Source: Sclerodactyla briareus (Eukaryota > Echinodermata > Holothuroidea > Dendrochirotida > Sclerodactylidae). Taken from it: DNA of 64,000 nt. This document shows positions 47,326 through 58,480 of the stretch, piece by piece. The stretch spans positions 1 to 64,000 of the forward strand of contig JAODTK010003187.1 in the NCBI GenBank assembly GCA_026419785.1, given 5' to 3'. The translations under genes and the position numbers were made by a program. Positions within the stretch are counted from its first letter, which is position 1. Each line of letters opens with the position of its first letter. The notes under the pieces are model-generated. The model did no database searches and was not told the DNA's origin. It saw only the letters and a list, made by a program, of their open reading frames with translations.

Positions 47326-50300
47326 GATCATTGACGAAGTCAGCGGAATCTATGCAGTCAGTCGTGTGTGTGGTGTGTGTGGGTGTGTGTGCGTTGTAAT
47401 GGTGGGAACCGAGGTAACCCATAAGGTTTTCCACTGTCAATCGAGGGGTGTCGGGTGGGTAAACAACCGACCCAAACAAGGAATACCTCGGTTAGGAATC
47501 GATTTCTTAGATAGGGCATTGAGGGCGCTCTCTCTGCACCATCCCTCTCGGGGAAATGTGCTGTGGAATCAATTTGAGCAACTCCTCGGTTATGCGGTGG
47601 TAGAAAGTCGTACACGCTTACACACGTGTGTAAGTTTTTGTTCTAATGAAATTTCAGAACCTCGTTTCTGCGGTAGCTTTTTCAGGTATAAGCATTACCT
47701 CGCGTGGCATGTTGGAAAGGAGTCGTATCTCCTGGCTTATTCGGAGGATACGCAGGGATAGGGACATAAGGTACGTTTCCTCGTTTGTGGTGGTTTATAA
47801 AAACCACAAACCTCGTTTCCCACCATAGACAAAGTATAGGTGTGTGTGTGTGCGTGTGCGTGTGTGTGGTGGTGTGTTGCGGTAGTGTGATGGTTGTGTG
47901 ACGCCCAGCTTGTAAACACGATAAACTGATAGGTCTGATAGACAGGCGGCTCATACTTGGTTAGTGTGTTCCCCGATGAGTACATGATCCATAGTGTTTT
48001 TGAGTCAGGTCAGAGGTCATATTGAGGCGCTCTTGCACCATCTTAGGGGAAAGGTGCTGTTGAATCAATTTGAGCAACTTCCTCGGTTATGCGGGAGAAA
48101 GTCTTACCACGATTTACACAGTGGTGTAAGTTGGGTTATTAGTAAATTTACAGAACCTGTTCTGCGTAGCTTTCGGTTGGTATAAGCAGGACCTCGGTGC
48201 CATGTAAAGAGTCGTATTCCCTGGTTATTCGGAGGGCAGGGTTTGCATTAGATAAGGAAATAAGTACGTTTCCTCGTTTGGGTGGTTAAAAAAAACACAC
48301 TACTCGTTCCCACCATGACAAGTATAGTGGTGTGTGATGTTGTGTGTGGGGTGTGTGTGGTGGGGTGGTGTGTTGTGCGTGTGTGGAGTGTATGTGTGTG
48401 TGTGTGTGGTGTGTGTGTGACGGGCCCGCTTGTAAACACGCTAACTTGATTGGGTCTGAGTAGATCAGGTCATACTTGGTATGTGTGTTCCATAGAGTAC
48501 TGATCCCTATTGTTTTGGAGTAGGTCATCGAGTCAAAGTCTGACAACCTTGTCAACACAACAAGTCCATATGGTTGGTCAGATCCAAGTGAAATCGGTGT
48601 AAGCTTTCCTAGGGAGTACAGAAACATTGACTTTTTGGTTCAGGTAAGGGGTGGATTTTGGTCAAAAATAGCATTATTTGTGACAAGTCGATTTTTTGGC
48701 CAATTTGGCTGTAAAACACGATAAATCCACCACCCGACCCCACATAGATGGATGACGCTCGATACTTGGTATGTGGTGTTCCCCATGAGGAGTTAATGAA
48801 CCCAGGTTTTGGGGTAAGGTCAGAGGTTATATGATGGTCACAAAAGAGGTCAAAGTTGAAAACCTGGAAAACAGCTAAGTCCAGAATGTGTGGTTGATCA
48901 AGATGAAATTGGGAGTATAGCATTCTTATGGGTGGTACAGGGAACACTATTGTTGTGTCTGGTCGGGTGAATTGTTTGGTAAAAAAAATAGAAAATGTAT
49001 GAAAAAAAGTCAATATTTTGGCCAATTGGGATTGTAAACACGATAACACGACTCACCATGGATGGATAAAGCTCTACTTGGAGTGGGTGCCCCATAATGA
49101 GAATATGAACCCTATCGTTTGGGGTCAAGGTAGAGGTAATTGGGTCAACAGGGTCAAAGTCTGAAAACAGTTAAACCGGCTAAGTCCAGAATGGTTGGTC
49201 TGATCAAGTTGAAAATTTGGGTATAGCTTCTATGGGGAAGCACAGGCACCCTATGTTTGGTCCAGGTAGGGTGAATTTTGGTCAAAGAGGAAAAATGTGG
49301 AGTCGATTTCTGGCCAATTTGGCTTCTATGTAACACGAAACTCCTACCCCCCCCTCTGGATAATGAGTCTAATACCTGGAATGCTGGGTCCCCAGATGAG
49401 TAACCCATGAGCCCTATTGTTTTGGGTCAGGTCGGGTTCATCTAAGGTCAACAGAGGTCAAAGTCGGAAAAATTCGTAAACACGCAAAGTCCCAGAATGG
49501 TTGGTCTAACAAGTTGAATTTAGTGTATAGAGGCTTCTGTTGGAGAGTACAGGAACCCTATTGTTTTTGGTCATTCAGGTCGGGGTGAATTGAATGAATT
49601 TGATCAAAAATGGGAAAACAGTGAAAAGTTGATATTTTGGCCAATTGGATTTAACACATGATTAAATCAACCCCACCTGATGGATGAAGCTAGTCTTGGT
49701 ATGTGTGTTCCCCGATGAGTTCATGAACCTATTGTTTTGGGGGTCAGGGTCAGAGGTAAACAGAGGTCATAAGCCGAAGACCCTGTAAACACGATAAGTC
49801 CAGAATGGTTGGTACGATCAGATTGAAATGTGTGGTATAGCTTTACATGGGGAAGTACAGGAAACCCTTTGTTTTTGGTTAAGTCGGGGTGAATTTTGTC
49901 AAAAATAGAAAAAATTGTGAAACGTCAACATTTTGGCCAATGTTGGCATGTAAAACGATAACTCCACCCCAACCGAATGGATGAAGTCATACTTGGTATG
50001 TGTGTTCATGATGATGAGTACATGAACCCTACTATAACATATACCCACTACAACTAACGTTTGTTGTTTTACTACTGTCCAAACCGCAACTCACGGTTGT
50101 GGGGTCAGTTCAGAGGTTCAACAGAGGGTCAAAAGTCTGAAGGTTCGAATACACAATTAATTAAGTCCAGAATGTGGGTCTGATCAGGTTGAGATTTCGT
50201 GTGTAGCTTTCTATGGGGAGTACAGAAACCCTATTGTTTTGGTCAGAATATGAAAAGTGTGAAAAGTGAAATTTTGACCAATTTTGATTGTTTGAAACAA

Positions 50301-50635
50301 GATAACTTGAACTCACCCAGATGGATGAAGCAATGCTTGGTATGTGAGTTCCCCATGATGAGAACATTAACCCTAATGTTTGGGGTCAGGTCAGAGTTCA
50401 TTTGAGGTCACCAGGGTCATATCGGAAAAACCTCGAAATTTAGGAGAAACATTTGCTCTCCGGTGAAAGTTAGTGTGTGTAGCTGTCTTATCAAGAGCCC
50501 TAGTGGTTGGTTGGGGAATATGTGAAATTTGTCAGACGTTATGGCTGCCTATAATGAGATGTGCAATCTCCATTTGTCCTTGTGTCTGGCTATAGGTTGT
50601 CAGAAAGAGTCAAGGAATCACAAGCCGTTTGGCTT
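47326..50635 (+). mobile_element. GT-headed tandem-repeat element inserted in the LINE RT (family A, long copy)
   Basis: The boundaries come from the interrupted RT: CCTATTTT (47318-47325) joins TGTCAAGAAAGG (from 50636) to read PIFVKKG in frame. The 5' end is a hairpin with stem TGAC-GAA-GTCA (47332-47342), outer GAT/ATC, then TATGCAGTC and GT-rich sequence (47360-47395). More GT-rich heads follow near 47838-47905 and 48320-48420. Then about seven core units occur at 290-345-bp spacing (anchors near 48473, 48763, 49073, 49373, 49693, 49990, 50335). The 3' end is a block shared with 27570-27673 plus the hairpin AAGCC-GTTT-GGCTT (50622-50635). No coding capacity. The layout fits a non-autonomous Helitron/Helentron-like element, but that class is inferred. 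Confidence 0.65.
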
Positions 50636-52004
50636 TGTCAAGAAAGGTTAAACGGTCTCTTCCTTGTAATTCAGGCAGTCAGTCTTATAGTGGTGTCTGC
50701 AAGGTATGGAATCCAATATTCGGAATCAGATGGTTGATTATTTAAATGGGCATAGTCTGATTAGGGATTCGCAGGCATGGGTTAGGAAAAATCGTTCGGC
50801 TTGCTCCCAATCTTGGGGAATTTATGGACCCCCCCCCGAGGGGTACATGTTATGTGACAACGGCAATGCTGTGATATAATTTCCTGGACTTTAAGAAAGC
50901 TTTGACAAGGTTCCTCATAGGCGTCTCTTGCTCAAGTTGGAAGAGCTTTGGCATTGAGGGGCATGTTCTTAAGTGGATTCGTGAGTGGCTTCATAGTAGG
51001 CACAACGAGTTGTCTGTCATTAATGGGCGGGTCTTCTTGGCAAAAGGTCACTAGTGGTTTGTTCCCGGGATCAGTTCTCGGGCCGTTACTCTTTCTGGCG
51101 TATATGGACGATCTTGAGGGTTCTGTTCATTCCAGGGTAAGAAGTTAGCAGACAATACCCAAGTTGTATGGGAGTATCGGTCGAATGGTGATGCTGAAAA
51201 TGTTCAAAGGGATCTGGATATGATTTCCAAATGGTTTGCCGACTGGCAAATGTTTTCAATGTCGACAAGTATGCAAGTTGTATGCATGTTGGTTTTTCCA
51301 ATCGCAACGCTTCATTCAGTTAATGGCCAAAATATCAAGAGGTGGATTTCAGAAAAGATCTTGGGGGTTTGGGTTGATTCTTCTTGAACCTTAAAGTGTG
51401 CGGAAGCTGCTAGGGAGAGGTAACTGGATTTTTGGCTTGAGTAGACGTCACTTCAGTTTCCTTGATAATATATTGTTGTCAGGCGTTTTAAGCAACTGGG
51501 AGACGAACTGGAATTTTCTGGAAAGTGTGAAATCCCTACTTTGCAAAAGACAAGCATGTAATTGAAAACGTTCAGCGTTTTAGGGCAACTAGAGTGATTC
51601 ACTGTCTGAAAAATTATCCTACGAAGAAAGATAAAGGCGTCTCAGTCTAAAATACCATGGGAAGCTAAGGCGAATTCGGGGTGACTTGAGCATGTTTTCA
51701 AAATTGTCCATGGACTCGATGGCCTGTCCTTCCACTACTTCGTTTAATTTTTCCAATAGTTACTGCAAAATAGAGGCCACTGTCTCAGCTTCGCCTTCCC
51801 CCCCCCCCCCCCCCCCCCCCCCATGGCAAGCGCTGCAGATGGACATTCATAAATATTTTTCTCGCAGAGAGTGGAGTGATAACTGAGTGGAATTATCTTC
51901 CTAAAAATGTTGTTCGCTCTAAGAGTGTGAATGGCGTTCAAGAAAACAGTCGTGATTATTTTTCAGGACACGGGCGAATTTGTAGTGGTTTCGGTTCATT
52001 TTAG
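50636..52004 (+). pseudogene. LINE ORF2, 3' part: RT palm, thumb and C-terminus (broken)
   Basis: The RT continues after the insertion. PIFVKKG spans the junction. Then MESNIRNQMVDYLNGHSLI (~50708-50765), FLDFKKA and DKVPHRR (motif A, ~50881-50930), GHVLKWIREWL (~50960-50990), GSVLGPLLFL (motif B region, 51068-51097), and LADNTQVVW (motif C, 51145-51171) where FADD/YADD is expected. RDLDMISKWFADWQM (~51208-51255) and VNGQNIK (~51318) follow. The C-terminal part reads DIHKYFSRREW (~51842-51875) and EWNYLPKNVVRSKSVNGV (51885-51938). It ends at TAG 52002-52004. A C25 run (51798-51822) sits inside the C-terminal region. Frames change repeatedly, so it is non-functional as written. Confidence 0.85.
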
Positions 52005-52139
52005 CTCAAAACCACGCCTATGCTGGTTGAGCTATTGTGATCCGCCAGTCATTCTATATATATATCTATCTCACTACTTCCTGTGTGTCCACAAATTGAA
52101 TCTGGGATCCTGCACATTTGTCTTTTTGGCTGCCAATTG
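52005..52139 (+). other. Probable LINE 3' end
   Basis: After the ORF2 stop there is a short stretch ending in a TA/CTAT-rich run ('tatatatatatctatctc', 52055-52074). A small microsatellite tail without poly-A is common for CR1/L2-type LINEs. The exact end cannot be fixed without another copy. Confidence 0.35.
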
Positions 52140-52620
52140 ATCAATCTTGATTGATGTTGACCAACTTGGCCATGAATGGTAATTGACCTCTAGGAAAATT
52201 TCTGACTTGTAAAGGTCAGGTCAAAGGTCATGAAGCATCACTGTTGGCCAATTTGTCAAAATTACAAAATGTATCTTCTGCTACAAAAAGCATTAGATTG
52301 TCTCGAAAACTCAGTCATAAGGTTACTTGGTAGTGCTCCTTTAAGTTGTACACAGATTTTGATGGTGCCTAATATAATGCCATTGGAGTCAAAACAGTAA
52401 CATTAGGTGAAAAGAGTATATTAGGCCCTTAACCGGTCATACTTTGATGGATGTGGACCGAACTTGGAAAACAATGTTCATTGACCCCTGGGACAACTTG
52501 ACCTTGTGAAGGCAAATTCGAAGGTCATTAGAGTGGAATAAGGGACATTGTTGAAAATCTACAAAAATGAATTTTCTCCTATGAAGAGGGATTGGATTGT
52601 TCTCAATTACATTCTAAAGT
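52140..52620 (+). repeat. Family B satellite, two units
   Basis: Units with 'gaccaacttggcc' (near 52167) and 'gaccgaacttggaaaacaatg' (near 52457) are about 290 bp apart. Each is followed by a GGTCA cluster and a 'gttggccaat'/'attgttgaaaatc' block. 52218-52230 is a perfect AGGTCAAAGGTCA, preceded by another AGGTCA. Confidence 0.6.
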
Positions 52621-53827
52621 TTTTCTCGAAAAGTAACTCTCCATGGCATGTTCACAAAATTCACATGTAATGTTATTGAGTAGTTAAGGTTCATTTTATG
52701 GAAACGTGGACATTGATATTTCCCGTGATCCTTTTCATTTCTTCCCATAGAATGTACTCGGAGATAATGCACTCGCAATCTAGTTGTTACAGTAGATATC
52801 ATTGTCGACATTACCTCAATGGAAATGCCAATCCATGAACGGACCGAGCGAGTCGCGTAGGCACCGGAGAAAGGTATTCCATCAGTAATATGCCATTCCC
52901 ATAGTGAGCAGTGAGATATGGCGTGATTCAGAAGGATCTGATTTTAGAAATGGAAATTTGAATGAAACGTTCATGTAAGATAGCCATCAAATAGACCTTG
53001 AAATCAAGGTTTTTGGAGCTACTTCGCAGCGAAGGTTTGAAGAACAGGTGCCGTAAGCTGGTAAGTCGTAGCGTGACCGATATGTAGTGCTTAGGCCTAT
53101 TACTGCTAGTAAAGCTTAATTATAGTCTATCGATATATGCTTCCCCCCCCCCCTAGGTCAACACTACGAGCCGCCATGGTTGGGAGGGTGAGTATCGGAC
53201 AGCTCGATTTTTTACACAATCTTTGCATACTCAAATAATTGTGTGTCAGAAATCGTTACATGCAGGACATGAGAGGGAAAAAAACACTATTTTTTGTTAC
53301 AATGGACTTGAGTCATGATTCTGCAGAACTGGTTGCATGTACACATTCTGTGTTAACCCTGTGAAGGGACCAAATTCACTGAAAAATAACGTGATTAAAA
53401 TCGCACCTGAAACATGTGAAAATGCAATCAGATAATGTTGGTGAACAACAGGCATGTAGATGGGTTATACAACACATTCACAAAAGATGAAATCATGTAT
53501 TTGCAATCTGTTCATTCAGATATTCACTTGTCTTGACTCGGCTGTGTGGTCCCTGTACAAAAATCATAGCAAGTTAGTAGCTTAGGTGTACTTGCTACCT
53601 TGTGGGAAATAATTAGAAGTCATTGGAAATTACCATTTGTGTTCTCTATTTATTTCACACAAAATACAATTTGCCATGGACATAACCTTCACTCTGGCCC
53701 CAAAAAATGGTTGCCGTGGAAGGATTTACCCTTTCGGCGACAGTTGAAGTAGCTATGGGATGGAAGCAGAAACGGTTATATGGCAGGCGTAAGCATCATC
53801 CCAGTGGGCCGTCTCTCAACTAGTACA
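52621..53827. other. No gene seen
   Basis: Unique AT-rich sequence. TAGGCCTA at 53092, a C run near 53142. 'gagatatggcgtgattcagaaggatctgatt'-type words near 52915 echo 55008 and 59550. Confidence 0.5.
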
Positions 53828-54429
53828 ATCGTGAGTCGATCACCTAAGGGACCTATTAATAACAAAAGAAAAACAAATTGCGAAATGAACGAAGCTTACC
53901 AGAAGTATTCCCTCATATGTCGTTTCCTCATGATAAATTTGTCTCAATGGGATATAAATCTTCCGAGGCAAAAAGAGGTTCAAAAAATAGGATGGCCAGA
54001 ATTCAAACAAAGCAACCAGCTTTACGATCGTGAGTCGACAAACCCTTGCGGAAATTTACCCCTTACACGGCACTGCAGAACATTTCGAACTTTGTACCTG
54101 CATTCACAACTAAACAAACATTCTGGCCCAAACTATCCATGGGAAATGGAAAATGAAAAAAAAAAAAAAACATCCACAATGTTTTTTTTTCTTGTTCTTT
54201 GTCGGCGAATTTATGGTCAGGGTGATTCAGCCACTCCTAAAAACACCAAAAATCCCCCAAGGCTATAAATTTGTTCTACAGAAATAGGAACAATGGAATG
54301 ATAAATTGTTGATGCGGTCTGAATTAGGATTCATATATCGCCGCAGAGTTTTGAATCAGGTGATAGTCAAACGCAGTACATAGCGCGCGCTTTGCATTAC
54401 AACCAGACACGCGCTGATCGACTCACGAT
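53828..54429. repeat. 15-bp inverted repeat 600 bp apart, plus an internal direct copy
   Basis: ATCGTGAGTCGATCA (53828-53842) is exactly complementary to TGATCGACTCACGAT (54415-54429). A third copy of the core ATCGTGAGTCGA lies at 54027. It could mark a small TIR element with one internal copy. No target duplication is visible. The interior includes an open 162-codon frame (53780-54268) with no known domain. Confidence 0.45.
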
Positions 54430-54789
54430 CGTGCATCGACGTCTGAGCGGTCACTATACCCGCTGTTTACAGTAGTAATTGTGGTAGCAGTAATTCGCAA
54501 TGCACTCAATTATGAGGTTAAGGGAGAAAACTTGGGCCAAGAGGGGAGCTGTTGAGATTGGTATTAGGAGTGAGGTCAGGGATTAGGAGTGAGGTTAAAG
54601 GTTACGGTAGGATTAGATGTTTGTTACAACAAGATTTGTGAAACATCATGCAATTGGAATCTGACTCTCTCTAGGCCCATTATGACAACTGTGTAACACT
54701 AAGCTAATACATCAGATACAAGTACACAGGGGGATACATACAGAGTTATGCAAATCTGCCGTTTATGTTCCCTGAATGACAAACTTTCC
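54430..54789. other. No gene seen
   Basis: Short unique stretch with a 'gattaggagtgaggt' direct repeat near 54565-54600. Confidence 0.5.
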
Positions 54790-55020
54790 TTTTAGCAGGA
54801 TTTTCTGGAACGGTGAGCGGCAATTGTGACGAAATTTTGTATGAAGTATCAGGGTTGAGGGGAACACGATATGACTAGTTTTTGGGCGCAAAAACTCACA
54901 TAAAGGAAAGTAATTGGCCTATTTATAATATTCATTGTTGAGCTCGTAGCAAGATTACAGATGAACTGTGACTGCTATGGTGACTGGTTTGGCACACCAT
55001 AGGTGAGATATGGCGATGAA
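54790..55020 (+). repeat. Repeat module shared with 59330-59600 (copy 1)
   Basis: Ordered blocks shared by both places: 'ttttgggc.c.aa.tcac', 'aaagtaa.aattgg/agccta', 'ggttc/ttgagctcg..gcaag', 'gatgaac.gt', 'ggt.tggc/gca', 'gatatg'. Each leads into a 'gaactgattttag'-type word. Copy 2 is at 59330-59600. Confidence 0.5.
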
Positions 55021-55149
55021 AAAGAACTGATTTTAGAGTTAACAGATTAAAATAACTTAATTAAGTTGTCTAATGGCATAATTCATGTGAAATTGCAAGG
55101 TGGTTTGTATGATTTTCCTGAAAATTTGACAGTGATTATGGTCTAAATC

Positions 55150-56170
55150 CAGTCCCCAAATTATTTAACAGAGAATCGGGTCGATGGAGTCATTCAGTGC
55201 CTATGTGCATAATTTATGCAAAAATTATGAAGTTAGTTGGATTTAATGAAACCTGGTGGGTTATGGTTTACCTCTATGCCAGATTTTCCATCATAATTTG
55301 GGTCACCCAAGGTCATTCAACCTACTGTATAATTTGCATAAATTATGCATAATGCAAGTTTGCCCGATTGCCATGAAACTTGTCGGTTAAACTTATCTAC
55401 CTTAGCTGGAAGTTATCAGGTAGTCTATTTGCCTAGGGCAGTCAAATTTCAAAGTTTGTGAGATTTTGTCTCGCCTGAACTTTGTTCAAGGAGAGACATA
55501 GTGGTCACTTTGTTGTGTGGTGGGTGTTGTCGGTCTGTCTGGCGGTATGTTGGTCCGTCCGTCTGTCTGTCCATCCGTTTGTGCAGTTCATTATCTTCTG
55601 AACCGTGAAAGGCCATCATGCTGGGACCTTTTGTGGAGGGCGCGATGAAGAGTGGCCGATGTGTGAATACACTTTTTCGCCCGAAAGACATATCATTTGC
55701 ATAAATTTGCATATTTACAAAAAATTGGGCCCGGGAGCTTGTGTACAAGAATCTCTGACTGGTAGATGCATTTGGTGAGTGCCGTTCGGAGTATAGTAAC
55801 ACTATGAAGAGTAGAGTAACACGACTGTTAGATTTCCTGGCATGATATAGGCTAATTAAGTAGCTAATTTGCATATTTTAATTTCTGCTATATTTTTGAA
55901 AAGTAGTAGTGTGTGGATTCAACGAAACTCGGGGGAGATGGTTGGTATCTGTAGTCCCGATGAATTTTACAGTAGGGACGAGGCCACCGAAGGTTCATTT
56001 AATGTACTAATCCGATCCACCTAGTCCCATTGCAGAAATTTATGCATATTTTAAAGTTGGTGAATCCTCATGAAACTTGGTGGAGATGGTTACACCTTTG
56101 ATCCTGATTTAACAACAGTGGTTGTAAAGTCACTTGAGGTCATTTAATGTAAATAATTGCTAAATTCCCA
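55150..56170 (+). repeat. Diverged tandem repeats with 'aatttgcataaattatgcata' words
   Basis: Repeated units combine 'gcataaatt(t)atgca' with 'gaaact(t)ggtgg' (near 55250, 55375, 55925 and 56078). In the middle, 55461-55600 carries a strong hairpin and a GTCTGTCTGTCC run. The 141-codon minus frame at 55449-55874 is repeat translation. Confidence 0.55.
55467..55498 (+). repeat. Hairpin at the head of a GT-rich repeat module
   Basis: TGTCTC (55467-55472) pairs with GAGACA (55493-55498), around CCTGAAC-TTT-GTTCA-GG. It is followed by 'tagtggtcac' and GT-rich sequence. The same arrangement stands at 58915-58931. Confidence 0.65.
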
Positions 56171-56935
56171 TTTTTCGAATTTGGTTAAATGGCCAGTAAC
56201 AATTGGAATGAATGCATTTAGGGTGCTCGTAGAGATTTGTATTGGTAATTGGGGTTCAGTAATCAAACACATCTAAAGCCAAGGTCAAAAAGGTCAAAGG
56301 TCAAGGTTTAAGAAAAGTGCTTATTTTAGGAGTGACAGGGCAAAGAAATAAAAAAACGGTCGATTTTGGATTTGATAGTTCTCTGTCTGCTACATAGACG
56401 GAACCAACTACCGACTCGATCGACACCTGGTCTTCAAGTTACAAGGGGCCATAGGTTGATTTTAATACCTTTTGGGCGAAAACATAGCGCATGTGTACCT
56501 TGATACAAATGCTTTGAGGCTTGGTGCATCACATGAGGCAAGATTTCCAAAAACCGTCAGTCATCAAGGTCATTCGAGGTCAAGACACTGCCAAATCATA
56601 ACATTTCTGCAATATTTTCTAGTGACTGTGGGAAGGCGAAATTTTGGGAAATCAAAGGTCATCAAGGGTCACTTAAGGACCCAAAAAATGTCAATAAGAA
56701 CATTTCCGGCAACAACCTCAGAGAATGTACGCTACCTTTTTAAGGATGGTTATAGTCTTGGGGCACCCTATCAGCTGACCAGCAGTGATGCTGAAATCAC
56801 TATTATTATAGCATGCTATCAATAACAAACTGTTGCAGAGTTTTACTCATATCAACCCCTCAGGCATGTTATTTGCATTCATCTAAACTAGTATCCTATA
56901 GGGGAACGAAAGAGATTTCATAAATTGTCAAAACC
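56171..56935 (+). repeat. AGGTCA-rich satellite segment
   Basis: Contains 'aaggtcaaaaaggtcaaaggt' near 56281 with an exact AGGTCAAAGGTCA at 56291-56303. It also has the words 'tgcatcacatgagg', 'gatttgatag' and 'accaact.ccgactcgatcg' that characterise the array at 59.6-64 kb. About one diverged unit. Confidence 0.55.
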
Positions 56936-56943
56936 TGCCTTTT

Positions 56944-57479
56944 GATTCCTTGCGAAGCAAAAGGAATCTATGCAGCACGCGTGTGCGTGTGGGTGTTTGT
57001 TGTGTTGTCTGTGTGTGGTGCGTGGTGTGGTAGTGTATGTGTGTGTGTGAGTTGTGGAGCCAGTAAAAGGGGACACACACGGGATTCTTTTCCGAACTAG
57101 GGTTACGCCGCGAACCGGGCATATCCCCGTTTGTTTGTGTCCCCGGTCCATAGGAAAACGCCCCCACACAAAAACACGGAAGGGTGGATTATCCCGGTTA
57201 CTAGGTTTTCCCTAAAACTGCTTAAAAAATGATACTTGTAGGGGTAGGGGTACCCCTATGTAGGTTTTGCATGATGTCCCAATTTCATAGGTGAAAGATG
57301 AATGTCCCGTTTGTGTGTCCCCGTTAGGCCGCCTACACAGGTATGCGTGGGTGGACACTTCGTTTCCACGCGCATATCTACAAACGCAAGCTGTATTATG
57401 TTCTATCAGGTAGGTAGGTGTCAACCATGGAAGGGATTGACCCCTATTGGTTTTTTACAATCGGATGGTCGTCAGGTTC
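56944..57479 (+). repeat. GT-headed module, copy 1 (partner at 58915-59305)
   Basis: It begins with the hairpin GATTCCTT...AAGGAATC (56944-56968, inner TTGC-GAA-GCAA) and TATGCAG, then a GT-rich stretch to about 57055. From 57050 to 57355 it aligns with 58983-59305: 'cagtaaaaggggacacacac', 'atatccccgtttgt', 'aaaactgctt', 'taggggta.cccctatg' and 'ccccgttagg'. Open frames across it are not gene-like. Confidence 0.65.
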
Positions 57480-58480
57480 ATGAGAGGTCAAACATTGAAA
57501 AGTGTTTCCGCACGATATCTAATGATCGCAAGCAGGTATGAATTCATATTTGGTAGGTAGGTGAACCCATGGCGGGGAATGACCCCTATTGTTTTGGTGT
57601 GTGAGGTCAAGTCATTTAGGGTTTCATAATATGGCATCTCTATATCTTGGCAACGAAACATTTAGAGTGATGTCGTAATTGAAAGTTTAGTTCTTCTGGT
57701 TGAAATACATCTGGTGACCGACTTTGACCCTCATTTGACATTATTGACCTGCTGCCCCTCATTGACCGCCGGACCTAGTAATTTTACCTGCTTTTTTTGT
57801 TGGGGGAAGCGTATTGTAAGACAAACAAAAAAAAGTCAAATGACACTACATACTACGATACAATTATCACAAGCTATCTCAATGAAGGTGTGACAGGTCA
57901 AGAACAGCAACTACAAATCGTCATATATCTCGGCAACGAAAACATTTTGGAGGACTGTCATAATGGAAGTTTTCGTTCGTCTGGGTGAAATTAATCTGGT
58001 GACCAACTTTGACCTCATTTGCCTATTGACCTTTTGAACCTCCTTGACCTTTTGACCTGGTGATTGGTCATGCTTTTTAGTGTTGGCGGAAGCGTCTTGT
58101 TAAGACAAACGAAAAAGTCAATGACAATACCATACTACGATACCTATCACAAGATATCTCAATGATGTGGACGGTCAAGACAGCTAAACACTGGAAGTGG
58201 CATGAATTGGGCATTTGACATCTGCTCCTTGCAGGATATCTACTTGAATGCAAGTATCTATAAGTTCAAATATTAAGTGTGGATTGTACACATGATGAAG
58301 AATAAACCTTATTGTTTGGTACAGTCAAGGTCATTCAGGTAACCATAGGACAATCCTTTAATCTCTGCAACGATTCATGGTACAGAGTGAGAAAAGATTA
58401 TAGCCAACCAAACACATATTTCCCCAGTGAAGACAGTACAAATTCTTAATGTATTTAATTGTTATATGATATGTTTGAGT
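57480..58480 (+). repeat. Family C satellite, about 3 units
   Basis: Anchors 'tatcttggcaacgaaacattt' (near 57642), 'tctcggcaacgaaaacatttt' (near 57927) and 'tctctgcaacgattcatgg' (near 58361). The second interval is longer. Companion words are 'gttcgtctgggtgaaat' and 'ctggtgaccaactttgacc'. Same family as 22190-23060. Confidence 0.7.

Noticed and set aside
47297..47761. 154-codon plus-strand frame
   Set aside because: It crosses the LINE/insert junction and GT-rich satellite, so it is a shadow frame.
48248..49408. Several minus-strand frames with His/Thr-rich or 'FDLIRPT' peptides
   Set aside because: They are repeated antisense translations of the ~300-bp satellite.
53780..54268. 162-codon plus-strand frame
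   Set aside because: Mixed composition with a poly-Lys stretch from an A run. It lies within the inverted-repeat segment, with no known domain.
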